Below are positions 10,857 to 21,236 of a stretch of 64,000 nt of DNA, piece after piece. This stretch comes from Bathynomus jamesi (taxonomy: Eukaryota; Arthropoda; Malacostraca; Isopoda; Cirolanidae). Positions within the stretch are counted from its first letter, which is position 1. Each line of letters starts with the position of its first letter. The notes under the pieces were generated by a model, which saw only the letters and a list, made by a program, of their open reading frames with translations, had not been told where the DNA came from and made no database searches. The position numbers and the translations under genes are program-made. The stretch lies in NCBI GenBank assembly GCA_023014485.1, contig JAJOZX010005805.1:124001-188000 (forward strand). Direction: 5' to 3'.

Positions 10857-12135
10857 ATGATAGTGCAAAAAAAAACCCACCTAGGACCTGGCTATTTGAA
10901 GGCAGTTTGCTGCCTAAAATCTTTTGGTCCGGTTTGTCCAACAACTAAAAACCACGTGTTTTTGACATGACCGTCACCGTAAGTAAATGTAATCAATATA
11001 AACCAATGTATGGTATACCAGGACGTAAAACTGAACAACCAGCGAACCAAAATATCTTGCAACAGCTGAATGGGAGTAGTTACCCATTTCTCATAACATC
11101 TCGCCAAAGACTTGTACCCATTTCATCGACAAAACCAAATAATCGATACACAAAAACTAACTAAACCTAACCTAACCCACATTAACTTGCCTCGATTGTT
11201 TGGTCATATGGATCAGATGTCGTTAGTTTGCTCTCCAGCAATGAACATTTAGTACAAAACCAATTGGGTAGGACTTTTGTCGCACGCTGTACGTTTAAAA
11301 TTTTAACTGCTGTAACCGAAGCTACAGTTCCAACGGAATTAGGGATTAAGGAAAAAAAAAAATGTTGCTAACTTAAATTTAGTTACCATATTAAGCGATT
11401 TGGGATTTCGTAAAAAAAACCCACTCCTAATTTTTGCCTTTTAGGCGAGCCGTAATGATACACTGCGAGTATTTCGAGAGTGAAATTTTGCTCAAGTCCA
11501 TGTTATGTATAATGCTCCTACTTCTCGTACATATTTCCTTTTCTGTTCACCTCCCGCCCCCAAGGCTGAAGTAAACGACCTTAAAAAATTTCCCGTCATC
11601 GTCGATGGGCGTAAATTATAGAAACGAAAAAAACAAACAAACGGAATTTCGGAAGATACCATTGTAATTATTGCATATTTGAAAGGTTTTTCAATTTAAA
11701 AATTGAAGATATTCTTTCCTGCAATTTTTAGCAAATTTATCACATTTTTTTTTCCATTTCTAAAGTGTAAAATATGTGATTACGATTACAGCGGATCGCT
11801 GACGTGACTATAACGCTCACCTGCTTCGTTGAAAAGCACGATTATTATTACTGGAACAATATGTAATCATTACAAATATAATCCATTACATTTTTCAACT
11901 TTGGTCGTGAAAACTGTAAATTACAATAGTGTAACTGTAATGTGTCTGTTAAGTCGGTGAACGCGATTTGACGGACTACTAATTGTTTTATTGTAAATAT
12001 TCACAACTTTCGTTTCCAAACTGAATGCATATTCCGCCTTCGTTATTATTTCGATTATAGTAATTTAACTTTTTTAAAGCATTAGTCCTGGAAGCATAAA
12101 ATTTGTTAAAAGCGTGCGTAACATTAGTAATGAGC
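10857..12135. other. No gene seen
   Basis: AT-rich, with three CCTAA units near 11163-11180 that are too few to be telomeric. No domain, TIR or RNA gene was recognised. Confidence 0.5.
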
Positions 12136-12296
12136 AGAGACCAGATGTTCAGGCAAAATGTCGTAAATAGTTTTCTTACCTATTTTTTGCGCTTATAGAA
12201 AAAAAAAAACTTTTTAGTCATAAAGTGCCTAATTTGCCTTTTTTTCCATTATTTTTCTATTATTATTCCATTGTAGTCCCAAAGTAGGCCTATCAG

Positions 12297-12298
<2 letters not shown>
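12136..12298 (+). mobile_element. Possible solo terminus of a hAT element
   Basis: AGAGACCAGATGTTCAGGC followed by AAAATGTCGTAAATA and TTTGCC-rich sequence resembles the left end of the complete hAT element at 35340 (TAAAGACCGGAACTTCAGGC, then AAAATGCCATAAAT). No matching right end lies nearby, so this is a diverged single terminus. Confidence 0.4.

Positions 12299-12334
<36 letters not shown>
12299..12334. repeat. (TA)n microsatellite
   Basis: A pure TA run directly precedes the dimeric SINE. Confidence 0.95.
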
Positions 12335-12337
<3 letters not shown>

Positions 12338-12612
12338 TTTCGGTGGTGTAGTGGTTAGCGTCGCTGACTACGAATCCATCGGCCCCGGGTTCGGCAGCCG
12401 GCGCGCAGCAAAACCCAGCTGTTCATCCTTCCACACAATAAAGAAAGTGGTTGGTAGATAAATGGGTACCCTAGGTGGCCTAGTGATTAAGACGCTCGGC
12501 TGCTGAAGGGGCGTGGTTCGGATTCCACGTTAAACTGTAGGTCTAAGGTGGAGTGAAAAGCTTGACCTTCGTCAGAATGAACAATTCGGGCGGAAGCTAA
12601 CCAAAGGTGTAT
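12335..12612 (+). mobile_element. Dimeric tRNA-derived SINE
   Basis: Two tRNA-like modules stand in tandem. Module 1 has a box A-like GTGTAGTGGTTAGCGTCGC and a box B region CCCCGGGTTCGGC. A linker with CCCAGCTGTTCATCC and AAAGAAAGTGGTTGGTAGA follows. Module 2 has CCTAGTGATTAAGACGCTC and a box B-like GTGGTTCGGATTCCACG, then a tail with AAACTGTAGGTCTAAGGTGG and GACCTTCGTCAGAATGAAC. The reverse complement of 54112-54338 has the same order but lacks most of module 2's head, and 55905-56035 has only module 2 and the tail. Shared unrelated linker sequence shows that the dimer is a real repeat unit. Confidence 0.8.
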
Positions 12613-13207
12613 GTCGTGAATACTTTTATTTATTTTTTTCATTATTTACTCTACTTAATGCTCTCTATTGCATTTATCTTTACACTCTCTTTACTCATTT
12701 CCACAATACTTTATAAATTCATGGTAGCCACGCCGAGACTACGAAAGCCGTTACAACACAAAGGGGGAAGGGGGGTTCATTAACACACTTTTAACGCTTG
12801 TTAACACTTTATTTAATTCCGAAAATGCTTTAATTAATTTGAGGTGATGCGAGGAGGACATTTTACTATAATATTTTACGTTGGAGAGGGGCACAAAACA
12901 ATTAATTTAATTTTAAGGTTACATGGCCCCAACTTTACGCTTATCGCGCTGCCGAATGACTTACTCTTTTTGGGGGTAGTCCGCTCTGTGGGCCTCTGTT
13001 CAGGATTAACAACTCTTCCCATTTTAAAGAATTTAAATCTAAAACATACTTTTTCGTAATTTCACAATTATTAGTAAATGATTTACATTAAACGTTATAA
13101 TCTTAATTAAACAAAAATTAATATTCTTAACTAGGCATTACTACATATATATATATATATATATAACAAACTAAACGTGCATAATAGTATTATTTTATAG
13201 GACGAGA
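12613..13207. other. No gene seen; short TA tract near 13145
   Basis: AT-rich sequence without recognisable coding or element features apart from a TA run at about 13145-13164. Confidence 0.5.
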
Positions 13208-13440
13208 TTGTAGACACCAATCAACCAGGGAAGTACTCCAGGGGGGTGGGGGCGGACGTTAGACAGAAGATAGGGAGTGCTGGAACTCCCGTTTCTCCTG
13301 TCACTGTCCTCCTTAGCTGATCTTTTTCTCTCTCATGTACCCTGTGAGCGGTCCAGCATGCTCTCAAACACACACTTCTCTCCCTATTCCTCACTACATA
13401 CACATACATCTTGCACACTACATAATCTTTTTAAAATAAA
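13208..13440 (-). repeat. Dispersed repeat family, copy 1
   Basis: This segment matches 52240-52440 in inverted orientation. Shared landmarks are GACACCAATCAACCAGG, GGGAGTGCTGGAACTCCC, ACCCTGTGAGCGGTCCAGCA and CATACATCTTGCACA, in the same order. It encodes nothing recognisable. It directly precedes the non-LTR element at 13465 and follows the CR1-like RT fragment at 52.2 kb, so it may belong to a retroelement terminus. Confidence 0.7.
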
Positions 13441-13464
13441 AAAAAAAGGCAACTTCAAGAGCCT

Positions 13465-16010
13465 CGGAGTCCCCCTGGGGAGGGGACCATAAATGTCCCC
13501 ACTTTTGGCTCCCCTCCTGCCGATACCGGGACCGCAAACCCGGGGGCTGGATCTGCTACCGCCCATTCGAGATGTTCTGGACCTCTGTCTGATTCACTTT
13601 TCATAAACTTCTGCAACATTCGTGGCCTTTTCTCAAATTTTCAATCTGTTGAACACAACCTCTCCTCCTCTAAACCTCCTCGTCTTTTCCTCACTGAATT
13701 TCGGGTGTTTGGGACGACTGACAGCAACCCCTTTTTTGTACCCTCTTACTTTCTCAATAATCAGTTTCACTCCAAAGATGGATGTTGCGTATATGTAAGC
13801 AATGGCCTAACTTGCTCTCGTATTCCCGAACTCTATCTTCCAAATTCTATACCCTCAGGCTACGGCTTGCATGCCAATCTCAAACTAAATACATCTGCGC
13901 TGTTTACCTTTCTCCTAATTCTACTGAATATCCAAAATTCTTTGACTATCTCACTTCCAAAGTGGAATACATTCTTTCCCGCTCTCCCTTTGCTGAAATC
14001 TCCATTTTAGGAGATTTCAATATTCACCACTACCTTTGGCTTTCCTCCCATTTCACTGACATCCCTGGTGAACTAGCTTACAACTTTTCTATCCTAAACG
14101 ACCTAGAGCAGATTGTACAACACCCTACTCGTATCCCCGATCGCCTTGGAGATAGGCCCAACATTCTGGATTGGATTTATTTCTTACCTCTTCTCCGCCT
14201 TACTCTGTGAAACTTTTCTCTCCGTTGGGCTCCTCCGATCACAATCTTATCTCTGTTTCCTCTCCTATCACTCCAATTCGGCCTTTGGATCCTCCCAAGA
14301 GGAGGCGCCTTTGGCATTTCGGCGCCGCTGATTGGGAGCCCCCTTAGGCAGTACTTCTGTGATTTCCCATGGAATGATTACTGCTTCCGTGGCCGGGGCC
14401 CTTCTGAGTGTGCAGAGTGCATCACAGAGGTGATTCTCTCGGGCATGGAGGCTTACATTCCATATTCTATTCCTACTACTAATGCAAAAAATACCTTGGT
14501 TTAACTTTACTTGTTCTAATGCTATCCGCAACAGAGAGGAGGCTTTCGGAAGGTACCGTCGCCATCCAACTCCTTACTCTCACTCAGCTTATATTTCTGC
14601 CCGGAATCGTGCAAAATCTGTTCTTCGACTCCAAAAATTCCTTCAGCCGACAAAAATGTGAAAATCTATCCAATTCTAATTATTCTCGCTTTTTCTAGCA
14701 TCTAACTAAGAACCTCTTCAACAACTGTACTTCTTCTTTCCCTCCTCTTCTTTCCCTCCTCTTCTTTCCCTCCTCTTCTTTCCCTCCTCTTCTTTCCCTC
14801 CTCTTCTTTCCCTCCTCTTCTTTCCCTCCTCTTCTTTCCCTCCTCTTCTTTCCCTCCTCTTCTTTCCCTCCTCTTCTTTCCCTCCTCTTCTTTCCCTCCT
14901 CTTCTTTCCCTCCTCTTCTTTCCCTCCTCTTCTTTCCCTCCTCTTCTTTCCCTCCTTCTTTCCCTCCTCTTCTTTCCCTCCTCTTCTTTCCCTCCTCTTC
15001 TTTCCCTCCTCTTCTTTCCCTCCTCTTCTTTCCCTCCTCTTCTTTCGCTCCTCTTCTTTCGCTCCTCTTCTTTCGCTCCTCTTCTTTCGCTCCTCTTCTT
15101 TCGCTCCTCTTCTTTCGCTCCTCTTCTTTCGCTCCTCTTCTTTCGCTCCTCTTCTTTCGCTTACAATTCAACCCTGAACGATTCCACTGCCGTTCTTCCA
15201 TCTCCTCCCCCCTCTGACTATTATGTCTGAAGTTATAATATCTTTTAAAAGATGTTTTTTCTACCCTATCTGGGCTCAACTCTAGGAAGGCATATGGTCC
15301 TGATGGTGTTTCTCCTGTTCTTAAGAACTGTGCTTCTGTGCTGACACCCTGCCTAGGCAAACACACACGTCTTTGTCTCTCATCCGGTACTTTCCCTTCC
15401 TGCTGGAAGTTCGCTTTCATTCAGCCTGTACCAAAGTTTTTGAATCTATCCTTAATAGGAAGCTTCTTTAACACCTTTCCTCTCACAATCATCTTTCAGA
15501 TCGTCAGTATGGATTCCGCAAGGGACGCTCTACTGGCGATCTTCTTGCATATCTCTGACTCTTGGTCATCCTCCTTTCGGGATTTCGATGGAACTTTTGC
15601 TATTGCGCTAGACATATCGAAAGCTTTTGATAGTCTGGCACAGATTTTTAATTTCGAAACTGCACTCCTTCGTTTTCTATCCTTCTACAGTATCTGTTCC
15701 TTCATCTCTAATTTCCTTTCTGGCCGATCTATAGCTGCAGTTGTAGATGGCCATTGTTCTTCTCCTAAAGCTATTGACAGTGGTGTTCCTCAGAATTCTG
15801 TCCCGTCACCCACTCTTTTCCTTTTATTTATTAATGATATTTTAATTCGCACTTCCCGTCCTACTCACTCCTATGCCGATGATTCCACTCTTCACTTCTC
15901 CACCCGCTTCCCAAAGCGTCTCTCACAGCAGTCGCTTCATGATTCGCGTAGGACGGCTATGGGACACCTGACCTCTCTTCTTTCTGGTAGACAAATTTTC
16001 TCAATATAAT
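13465..16010 (+). pseudogene. Non-LTR retrotransposon (Jockey-like), endonuclease plus RT, decayed
   Basis: Across several plus-strand frames I can follow an endonuclease domain (FCNIRG at the start, GDFNIHH near 14010, a DWIYFL block near 14170, SDHNLISVS near 14240), a linker ([14 protein letters not shown], then NAIRNREEAFGRYRRHPTPYS) and an RT domain. The RT has KAYGPDGVSPV, LSSGTFPSCWKFAFIQPVPK, YGFRKGRSTGDLLAY, ALDISKAFDS, SGVPQNSVPSPTLFLLFIND and the catalytic SYADDSTLHFS near 15873. PQNS where PQGS is expected is one point change. The sequence stops soon after the RT core, so the 3' domain is missing. A 15-bp minisatellite interrupts the linker. The family is typical of arthropod LINEs. 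Confidence 0.85.
14734..15160. repeat. 15-bp minisatellite expanded inside the LINE coding region
   Basis: About 29 head-to-tail copies of TTCTTTCCCTCCTCT run from 14734 to 15160. One unit near 14951 is shortened by 6 bp. From about 15041 the last eight or so units carry a shared C-to-G change (TTTCGCTCC), which indicates block expansion of a variant unit. Unit length and the short unit are multiples of three. The array begins within a TSSFPPL-type coding stretch (14727 onward), so the unit appears to derive from the element's own codons. The minus strand reads as a long KRRER/GKEEE repeat frame that I regard as a by-product. Confidence 0.95.
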
Positions 16011-17037
16011 GACATTTATTTTGCGTATGTACTCTGATAGTTTTTTAGTTATTTGCATTTACAGTATATAAGTCCGGATCGAAAATCTCAATTTCGAAAA
16101 ATAGTCAGAGAGAGAGCTACATACCAGTGGAAAGCTCTTGAAAAGCTTCATCAGATATAGTAAATTTAAAAATCTTGAAATTATTTTAGAAAGGAATAAA
16201 TACTCAAATATTAATTTTCTAAAAAAAAATGATTATAATAAAGAATTCAAGTTCATACCTCTCTCCTAGTTTTTATTTGAGGATGTTAATGACCATCATT
16301 TTCAAGTTATGTTTTGTGGTATAGGCTGAAAATGAAAAATTTCTCGGAAGACTAACGCTCATAGACAGTTCACTACAAAGCTCGTATCTTTCATTCGAAA
16401 GGTCTGAGACATTCATGTTAGAATTAGCAAATATAATTTATTTTCTAAAGACTTTAATACTAAAGAAACTTTAAATTCTTATAAAATATGTGCTACTCAA
16501 CGGAGGAGGACTTTGAATGAATTGTATATCGGGGTATAGGGCATCCTCTCTCCTATATATGATCTAAAATTCGTTTATGCCTTCCATTTTTATTGTTTTA
16601 CTAATTTTTGAAGATGCATTTCCTTATGAATTTTAAGTTTTAGGCATTTTTTAGGCTTAGATAGAAATTTGTGGGAGAATTCCCACGCGAAGACGAGCTT
16701 TTTTATATACCATATTAAAAACCAGGTAAAGCACTTCATATTACATTTGTCTTAATTTCGAGAGTTAGAATGGCCCACTAACATTAAATGAAAAGAAGTT
16801 TCTCAAAAATGTCTCGTTCAACAGCCAAGAACGCCTTACCTACAGGCAGTGATTGACAAAGATTTATACTGAAAATTAAAAAATACCTTCTCTATGTATA
16901 CCAAATGTCATGAAGTTCTGTTTAGTAAGTCTTATTTTATAACTTTAAAGGTGGTGGTTATGATGAACAGTGGCAGAAATATTTCACAAATGGTAGACGG
17001 CAACGCACAGTAGAATGTTAAGAAGTGTAGGCCTATA
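16011..17037. other. No gene seen
   Basis: AT-rich sequence of about 1 kb with no recognisable domain, TIR or RNA gene. Confidence 0.55.
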
Positions 17038-17239
17038 TATTACAGTAAGATTGTTAAACTGGTGCTTTTATGAAATCTCTGAAATTTTCAGCAAGATTGT
17101 GGAACTAGTGGTTTCACGCGGTAACTTTAGATTAGTACGGTAACTTCCTGAAGTCCCTCAGTGAAACGGTAATTACGCGAAATTACTGGAAATTTCAGGG
17201 ATTTCATGAGATCACTAGTTTCACAATGTTACTGTAATA
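17038..17239. mobile_element. Foldback MITE abutting the mariner element
   Basis: The left part (ATTACAGTAAGATTGTTAAA, then GAAATCTCTGAAATTTTCAG) is repeated in inverted form at the right end (about 17165-17238). The arms are about 50 bp and roughly 80-85 percent similar by eye. Its right end coincides with the TA used by the mariner at 17240, so the mariner may have inserted at its edge. Confidence 0.6.
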
Positions 17240-18606
17240 CCGGGTGTTTCAAAAGTCCCTCACTAATTTGATTTTCAATTTTCTTTGCAGCTAATCGACC
17301 AACGACGTTCATCTTGTGGTAAACTCTTACTCAGTAGTTGAGAATTTTTTTGAGTCTACATTTGAAGTTTTGCTCCGTTTTCTTCTGCTACCATGCTGAC
17401 TCTAGAGCAGAGGTGTAAAATCGCTGCATGGCAGGAGGTTTTTCAATCTGTGGTCAAAGTGCAGCGACGATTCCGGCCAGTCTACGGACAGCATTATGCA
17501 CCGGATAGGAACACCATCGTCGCCACCCACCGGAAGTTTATGGAGACCGGATCCGTAAAGGACAAACCACGATCAGGAAGACCTCGAAGTGGGCGGAGTG
17601 AGGAGAATGTCGAAACTGTCCGTGAGGCGTTTACTCAGAGTGAAGGAAAGTCCATTCGGCGAGCTGCTGCGGAACTGAACATCAGCGCGACATCTATCCA
17701 ACGGATTTTGCGGCGTGGTCTCAAGCTGTATCCGTACAAGATCCAGGTGGTTCAGAAGCTGGAACCTCACGACTACGATTGCCGGGTGGAGATGTGTGAG
17801 ACACTGCTGCATCACTACGAAAGAGACCCATCGATCCTGGAGCACATGTGGTTCAGCGACGAAGCTCTCTTCCACCTTTCTGGTCGCGTCAATCGGCACA
17901 ACACCCGCATCTGGGGAACTCACAATCCTGCGGAGATCCGTGAACATGAAAGGGACACGCCGAAATTGGTCGTCTGGTGTGCCATCTCAGCTGGGCTGAT
18001 TGGTCCGTTCTTCTTCCGGGATCAAGATGGAAATTCCGTGAACGTCAACGGAGACAATTACCTTCGTATGCTTCAGGAGTTCTGCATCCCCCAACTGTCA
18101 GCTGTAGCTGACATGCAAGAAGTCATTTTCCAGCAAGACTGTGCCCCTGCTCATTACTCGCGTGAGGTTCGCTCATTTCTGAATAAGCAGTTCCCGGATC
18201 GGTGGATTGGTCGCCGTGGTCCCATCGAATGGGCTGCTCGCTCGCCTGATCTTACCCCATGCGACTTCTTTTTGTGGGGCTACATTAAGAGCAAAGTGTA
18301 CGCCACCAAGCCGCGAGTCCTCCCCACACTAGAAGAACGGATCAGGAATGCGTGTGCTTCTGTTACTCCGAAATGTTGTCCAATGTCGGCCAAGAATGCG
18401 TAAAACGGTGGCTCGCTTGTTTCGAGAAAGACGGTGCCCACGTTGAGGTGTACCAGTGACTTTCCAGTAGACTTATGAAGCCAAGTTTGATGCCACCAAA
18501 ATTCTCATGAATCGTAGACTCGGCAACCAAATTGTCATTTGGTTCCTCTTGTAATTGCTATTTTAATAAAATTTTAAAAATAATGAGGGACTTTTGAAAC
18601 ACCCTG
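17240..18606 (+). mobile_element. Near-complete mariner element, DD41D type
   Basis: The left end CCGGGTGTTTCAAAAGTCCC and the right end (CAGGGTGTTTCAAAAGTCCC as reverse complement) form TIRs of at least 22 bp with one mismatch, flanked by TA at 17238-17239 and 18607-18608. The element is 1367 bp and holds one transposase gene. Size, TA duplication and TIRs match Tc1/mariner. Confidence 0.95.
17393..18459 (+). pseudogene. mariner transposase (DD41D, rosa-like), one frameshift near the end
   Basis: The frame opens at ATG 17393 in good start context and stays open for 336 codons. The N-terminal third is a paired HTH DNA-binding region (SVVKVQRRFRPVYG, later GRPRSGRSEENVETVREAF and SIRRAAAELNISATSIQRIL). 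The catalytic domain has MWFSDEALFH (first Asp), FQQDCAPAHYSREV (second Asp) and ARSPDLTPCDFFLWGYIKSK (third Asp). I count 41 residues between the second and third Asp, the DD41D spacing of the rosa-like mariners. The frame stops at 18403. A one-base loss near 18369 explains this, because another frame then continues with a conserved C-terminus (CVKRWLACFEKDGAHVEVYQ) to a stop at 18459. Apart from that the gene looks young. Confidence 0.9.
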
Positions 18607-18608
18607 TA

Positions 18609-19016
18609 TATACCACAGAGTGGAATTTATGATCTTATAATATAGTGTATATATCACAACTGGGATCTAAATTTTTCCAGTTGACTGTGCACTATTCAAA
18701 GTTGCTCTGAGCAGCCATAGAGGAAAGCTTGCGTTTTGATATTTCAGTCTTGCAGGAGGGAAATTTTTTTTTTTTTTATATATACACGCGCGCGCGAAAT
18801 TAAGGTTGTATTTTTTATATAAAAAAAAATTGGATTTAATGAATGTTAGGCTAGGCCACATTAAATTATGCTAGGTTAGGTAATGCTGTCAACGTAAGTC
18901 CTGATAAAAGGGGGATATAATGAAGGGTAATACCAAGTTTTGGTAGGGCCTGACCTAACCTATGCTTGCTTAACCTAACCTAATATATACTTGTGTATAT
19001 ATATATATACACCTCG
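18609..19016. other. No gene seen; CG and TA dinucleotide tracts
   Basis: Contains a T run, a short CGCGCGCG tract near 18788 and TA repeats. No coding or element feature was recognised. Confidence 0.5.
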
Positions 19017-19480
19017 TTAACCTCGTTGATGTTCCTTGTGTTGGTCTCTCTTCACACGAATGTCAAGCTGGTGGCACCGCCTCTAGGCCTGGCTTGGTAG
19101 AGGAGAGTTGCTTTCTTGCGCTCTCCACCGTACATAGCCAGGTACACCCGGCTCATCTGGTTCCGTCCTGAGCCAGGCATCTAGTCTTCTCTTCAAGACT
19201 TCAACTCCTGTCACTTTTCTAAGGTCCTTTGGAAGTTGGTTAAAAAGTCTTGGCCCTCTGACAACCAAGCAGTTTTCCTTCAGTTCTTGAGGAGGTCCCT
19301 TGTCGGGTCTTTAATTTGAGAACACTACACATCCTGCCTTTCCTATTTTCCAGTGTTGTTCGAATGGTAATTGGGTTTAGTTTGAGGTTTGGTACCAGTT
19401 TTCCGATCATTTTCCATATGTAGATTATGGTGTACTTCTCTCTCTCTCTCCTTTCCAGGGAGTACAGATTTAGTTTACAT

Positions 19481-19571
19481 TAGTGGTGCACCGATTAATC
19501 GATATCGGCACCTGGCATGGCCGATTAATCGGCATGCCAGGTACCGATACCGATTAATCGGTGCACCACTA
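19481..19571. mobile_element. 91-bp hAT-type MITE with 8-bp target duplication
   Basis: The ends TAGTGGTGCACCGATTAATC are perfect inverted repeats and the whole element is a hairpin. The host sequence GTTTACAT is duplicated on both sides (19473-19480 and 19572-19579). TIR sequence, size and the 8-bp duplication fit a non-autonomous hAT element. Confidence 0.95.
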
Positions 19572-19652
19572 GTTTACATAGTCTTTCCCAGTAGTTGAGC
19601 TCTTTGCAGCCATCAATCTTTGCTGTGAAATGTCTCCGAGTGTCTTCTAGTT

Positions 19653-19843
19653 CTGTGGTTCTCAACCTTTTTTAGGCGACGGCCCACTAGAGCTGATTTG
19701 AATAACTCGTGGCCTGCTTTCCATGTTGCTAAGCTGGTATCATGTTTACATAAGGTTTAATAAGTACATTTTTGTTATTAACATTTATTAACATAGTGCT
19801 AAAAAACAAACAAGTGGGCCATGGCCCACTGGTTGGGAACCAG
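19653..19843. mobile_element. 191-bp hAT-type MITE
   Basis: The ends CTGTGGTTCTCAACC and GGTTGGGAACCAG are inverted repeats of the widespread CAGTGGTTCTCAACC hAT type. Flanking octamers TTCTAGTT (19645-19652) and TTCTAGTG (19844-19851) match at 7 of 8 positions. An internal GTGGGCCATGGCCCAC palindrome lies near the right end. Confidence 0.85.
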
Positions 19844-20109
19844 TTCTAGTGTATTAGTTTCTTCCTTTTTATATGGAGACGTCAAAACTGAGCAGTATTC
19901 AAGTTTTGGTATAATCACTGTTCTCAGCAGGGGAATCATTATTGTCCTGTCCCTTCTTTTGAACGTTCTTAGTACCTGTCCCGCGACTCTTTTTGCTTTA
20001 TTTATCGCTATCTGATTTTGTGTGTGTAATTTCGCATCATCGGTCATTATTACCCCCAGATCGATCGCTTTCGTGCTTCTATCAATTTCCTGTCTATCTG
20101 GAGCATATG

Positions 20110-20236
20110 TATAAAAATTATTTCATGAAAGTAACACGTGAAGAATATTTATGATGAAAATAACCACGAAGGAAAAGTAAAACACGAAAGAGTGCTCAAG
20201 CGCTTAGTGTTTTAATTTTCCTTTCGTGGTTATTTT
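20110..20236. repeat. Penelope-type terminal fragment with inverted repeat
   Basis: AATAACCACGAAGGAAAAGT and its near reverse complement TTTTCCTTTCGTGGTTATTT bracket AGAGTGCTCAAGCGCTTAG. The same words (ACCACGAAGGAAAGG, GTGCTCAAGCGCTTTCGTC) occur at 63862-63930. These are characteristic of Penelope-like pseudo-LTRs in my experience, and that identification is inference. Confidence 0.45.

Positions 20237-20272
<36 letters not shown>
20237..20272. repeat. (CA)n microsatellite
   Basis: A perfect CA run followed by TA repeats. Confidence 0.95.
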
Positions 20273-20281
<9 letters not shown>

Positions 20282-20741
20282 CTGTATATATATATGCATG
20301 CCAACTAGGGTATTCCATTTCCTCGAAATTTTCCCAATTTTTACGATCAAATTCTGTGTTTCCATTTTTATCATGATAAATTCCGATATCTTAAAATATT
20401 TATTTCATTCAAAATAAGTTTTTAACAAAGCCAAAAGTGTAACATATAATCTAAAGTGAACAGTTTGCACCTACTATCAAAGAGCAGTGTCACAGAGTAC
20501 TTGAGGAATTTTTCAAATTTACAAATGTAATTCTTGGTGATAAAAGAATTTTATAGTTTGCAGAATGCTCTTAGCAGTTACTAAGAACATTATGAAAGAA
20601 TACACATGAAAGGTTTACGCTTGTGTATGTTATTTTGTACTATAATATACTGGTGGTTTTCAATAAAACCTTAAATCATACTGTTTTTTCGTCCTTGATT
20701 TCCTAATTTTCTTACCACGCATCCTATCCATGGCATATATA
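20273..20741. other. No gene seen
   Basis: AT-rich sequence with no recognisable features up to the hAT MITE. Confidence 0.5.
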
Positions 20742-21236
20742 CAAAGGTGGGCACCCGGGCCTCAAACTGGACCGACGGTCCCGGTCCCGGTCCTTTCTGA
20801 AGATAGGACCTAGGAACGACTCGGTCCTTATATATAATATAAGTGAAAAATTTGATTAAAATGAAAAATTGCCGGGATTGCCGGGTTCAGTTCTTCCGCT
20901 AGGAGCTCCAGTTGCTTGACTTGAAGTTGAAGCACTGACATCAGTAGATTCTTCGTCTCCTCCAGGTGTTGAAACAAGTTTCAGTCTCAGTCTCAGTCTC
21001 TTTCCGAGTCTTCTGGAGGAAACGATCCAGCTTCTTTAGAACTTGAAATAATTAATCACTAAACACACTAAAATCACTAAAAAAGACCGTCCGGAATTGC
21101 TAAAAAATGGACCGTCGCTCCTCATTTCGGTCCTCACTGAGAAAAGGACCGACTTTCCCGCTCACGGTCACGGTCCTTTAAAAGGACCGAGTTCCTGGAG
21201 TTCGGTCCTTTTGGAACTCGGTCCTGCCCACCTTTG
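20742..21236. mobile_element. 495-bp non-autonomous hAT element
   Basis: The ends CAAAGGTGGGCA are inverted and flanked by the direct repeat CATATATA (20734-20741 and 21237-21244). The interior is rich in GGACCG/CGGTCC words repeated in both orientations (subterminal repeats). A tandem CAGTCT stretch lies near 20981-20999. No transposase is encoded. Confidence 0.85.

Larger units (their letters stand above)
19020..20100 (-). pseudogene. Jockey/CR1-like RT C-terminal region, split by two MITEs
   Basis: The minus strand encodes, from about 20100 downward, LHTQNQIAINKAKRVAGQVLRTFKRRD, then RTVIIPKLEYCSVLTSPYKKEE, KLNLYSLERR, KMIGKLVPNLK, VRGPRLFNQLPKDLRK and RLDAWLRTEPDEPGVPGYVR. This is the same family as 2821 but extends further upstream. 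The frame is broken by indels (an extra segment near 19265-19320) and by two insertions that each kept 8-bp target duplications (19481 and 19653). The element ends near 19017 next to TA repeats. Confidence 0.85.

Noticed and set aside
11163..11180. CCTAA repeats resembling the arthropod telomere repeat
   Set aside because: Only about three units are present, in AT-rich internal sequence, so there is no telomeric array. The short clusters near 18960 and 57680 are equally small.
14695..15420. Minus-strand 241-codon open frame rich in KRRER/GKEEE
   Set aside because: It is the reverse reading of the 15-bp minisatellite. Such arrays with a unit length divisible by three stay open in several frames by construction.
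17573..17947. Minus-strand 124-codon open frame inside the mariner
   Set aside because: It is antisense to the transposase HTH and catalytic region and shows no independent motif.
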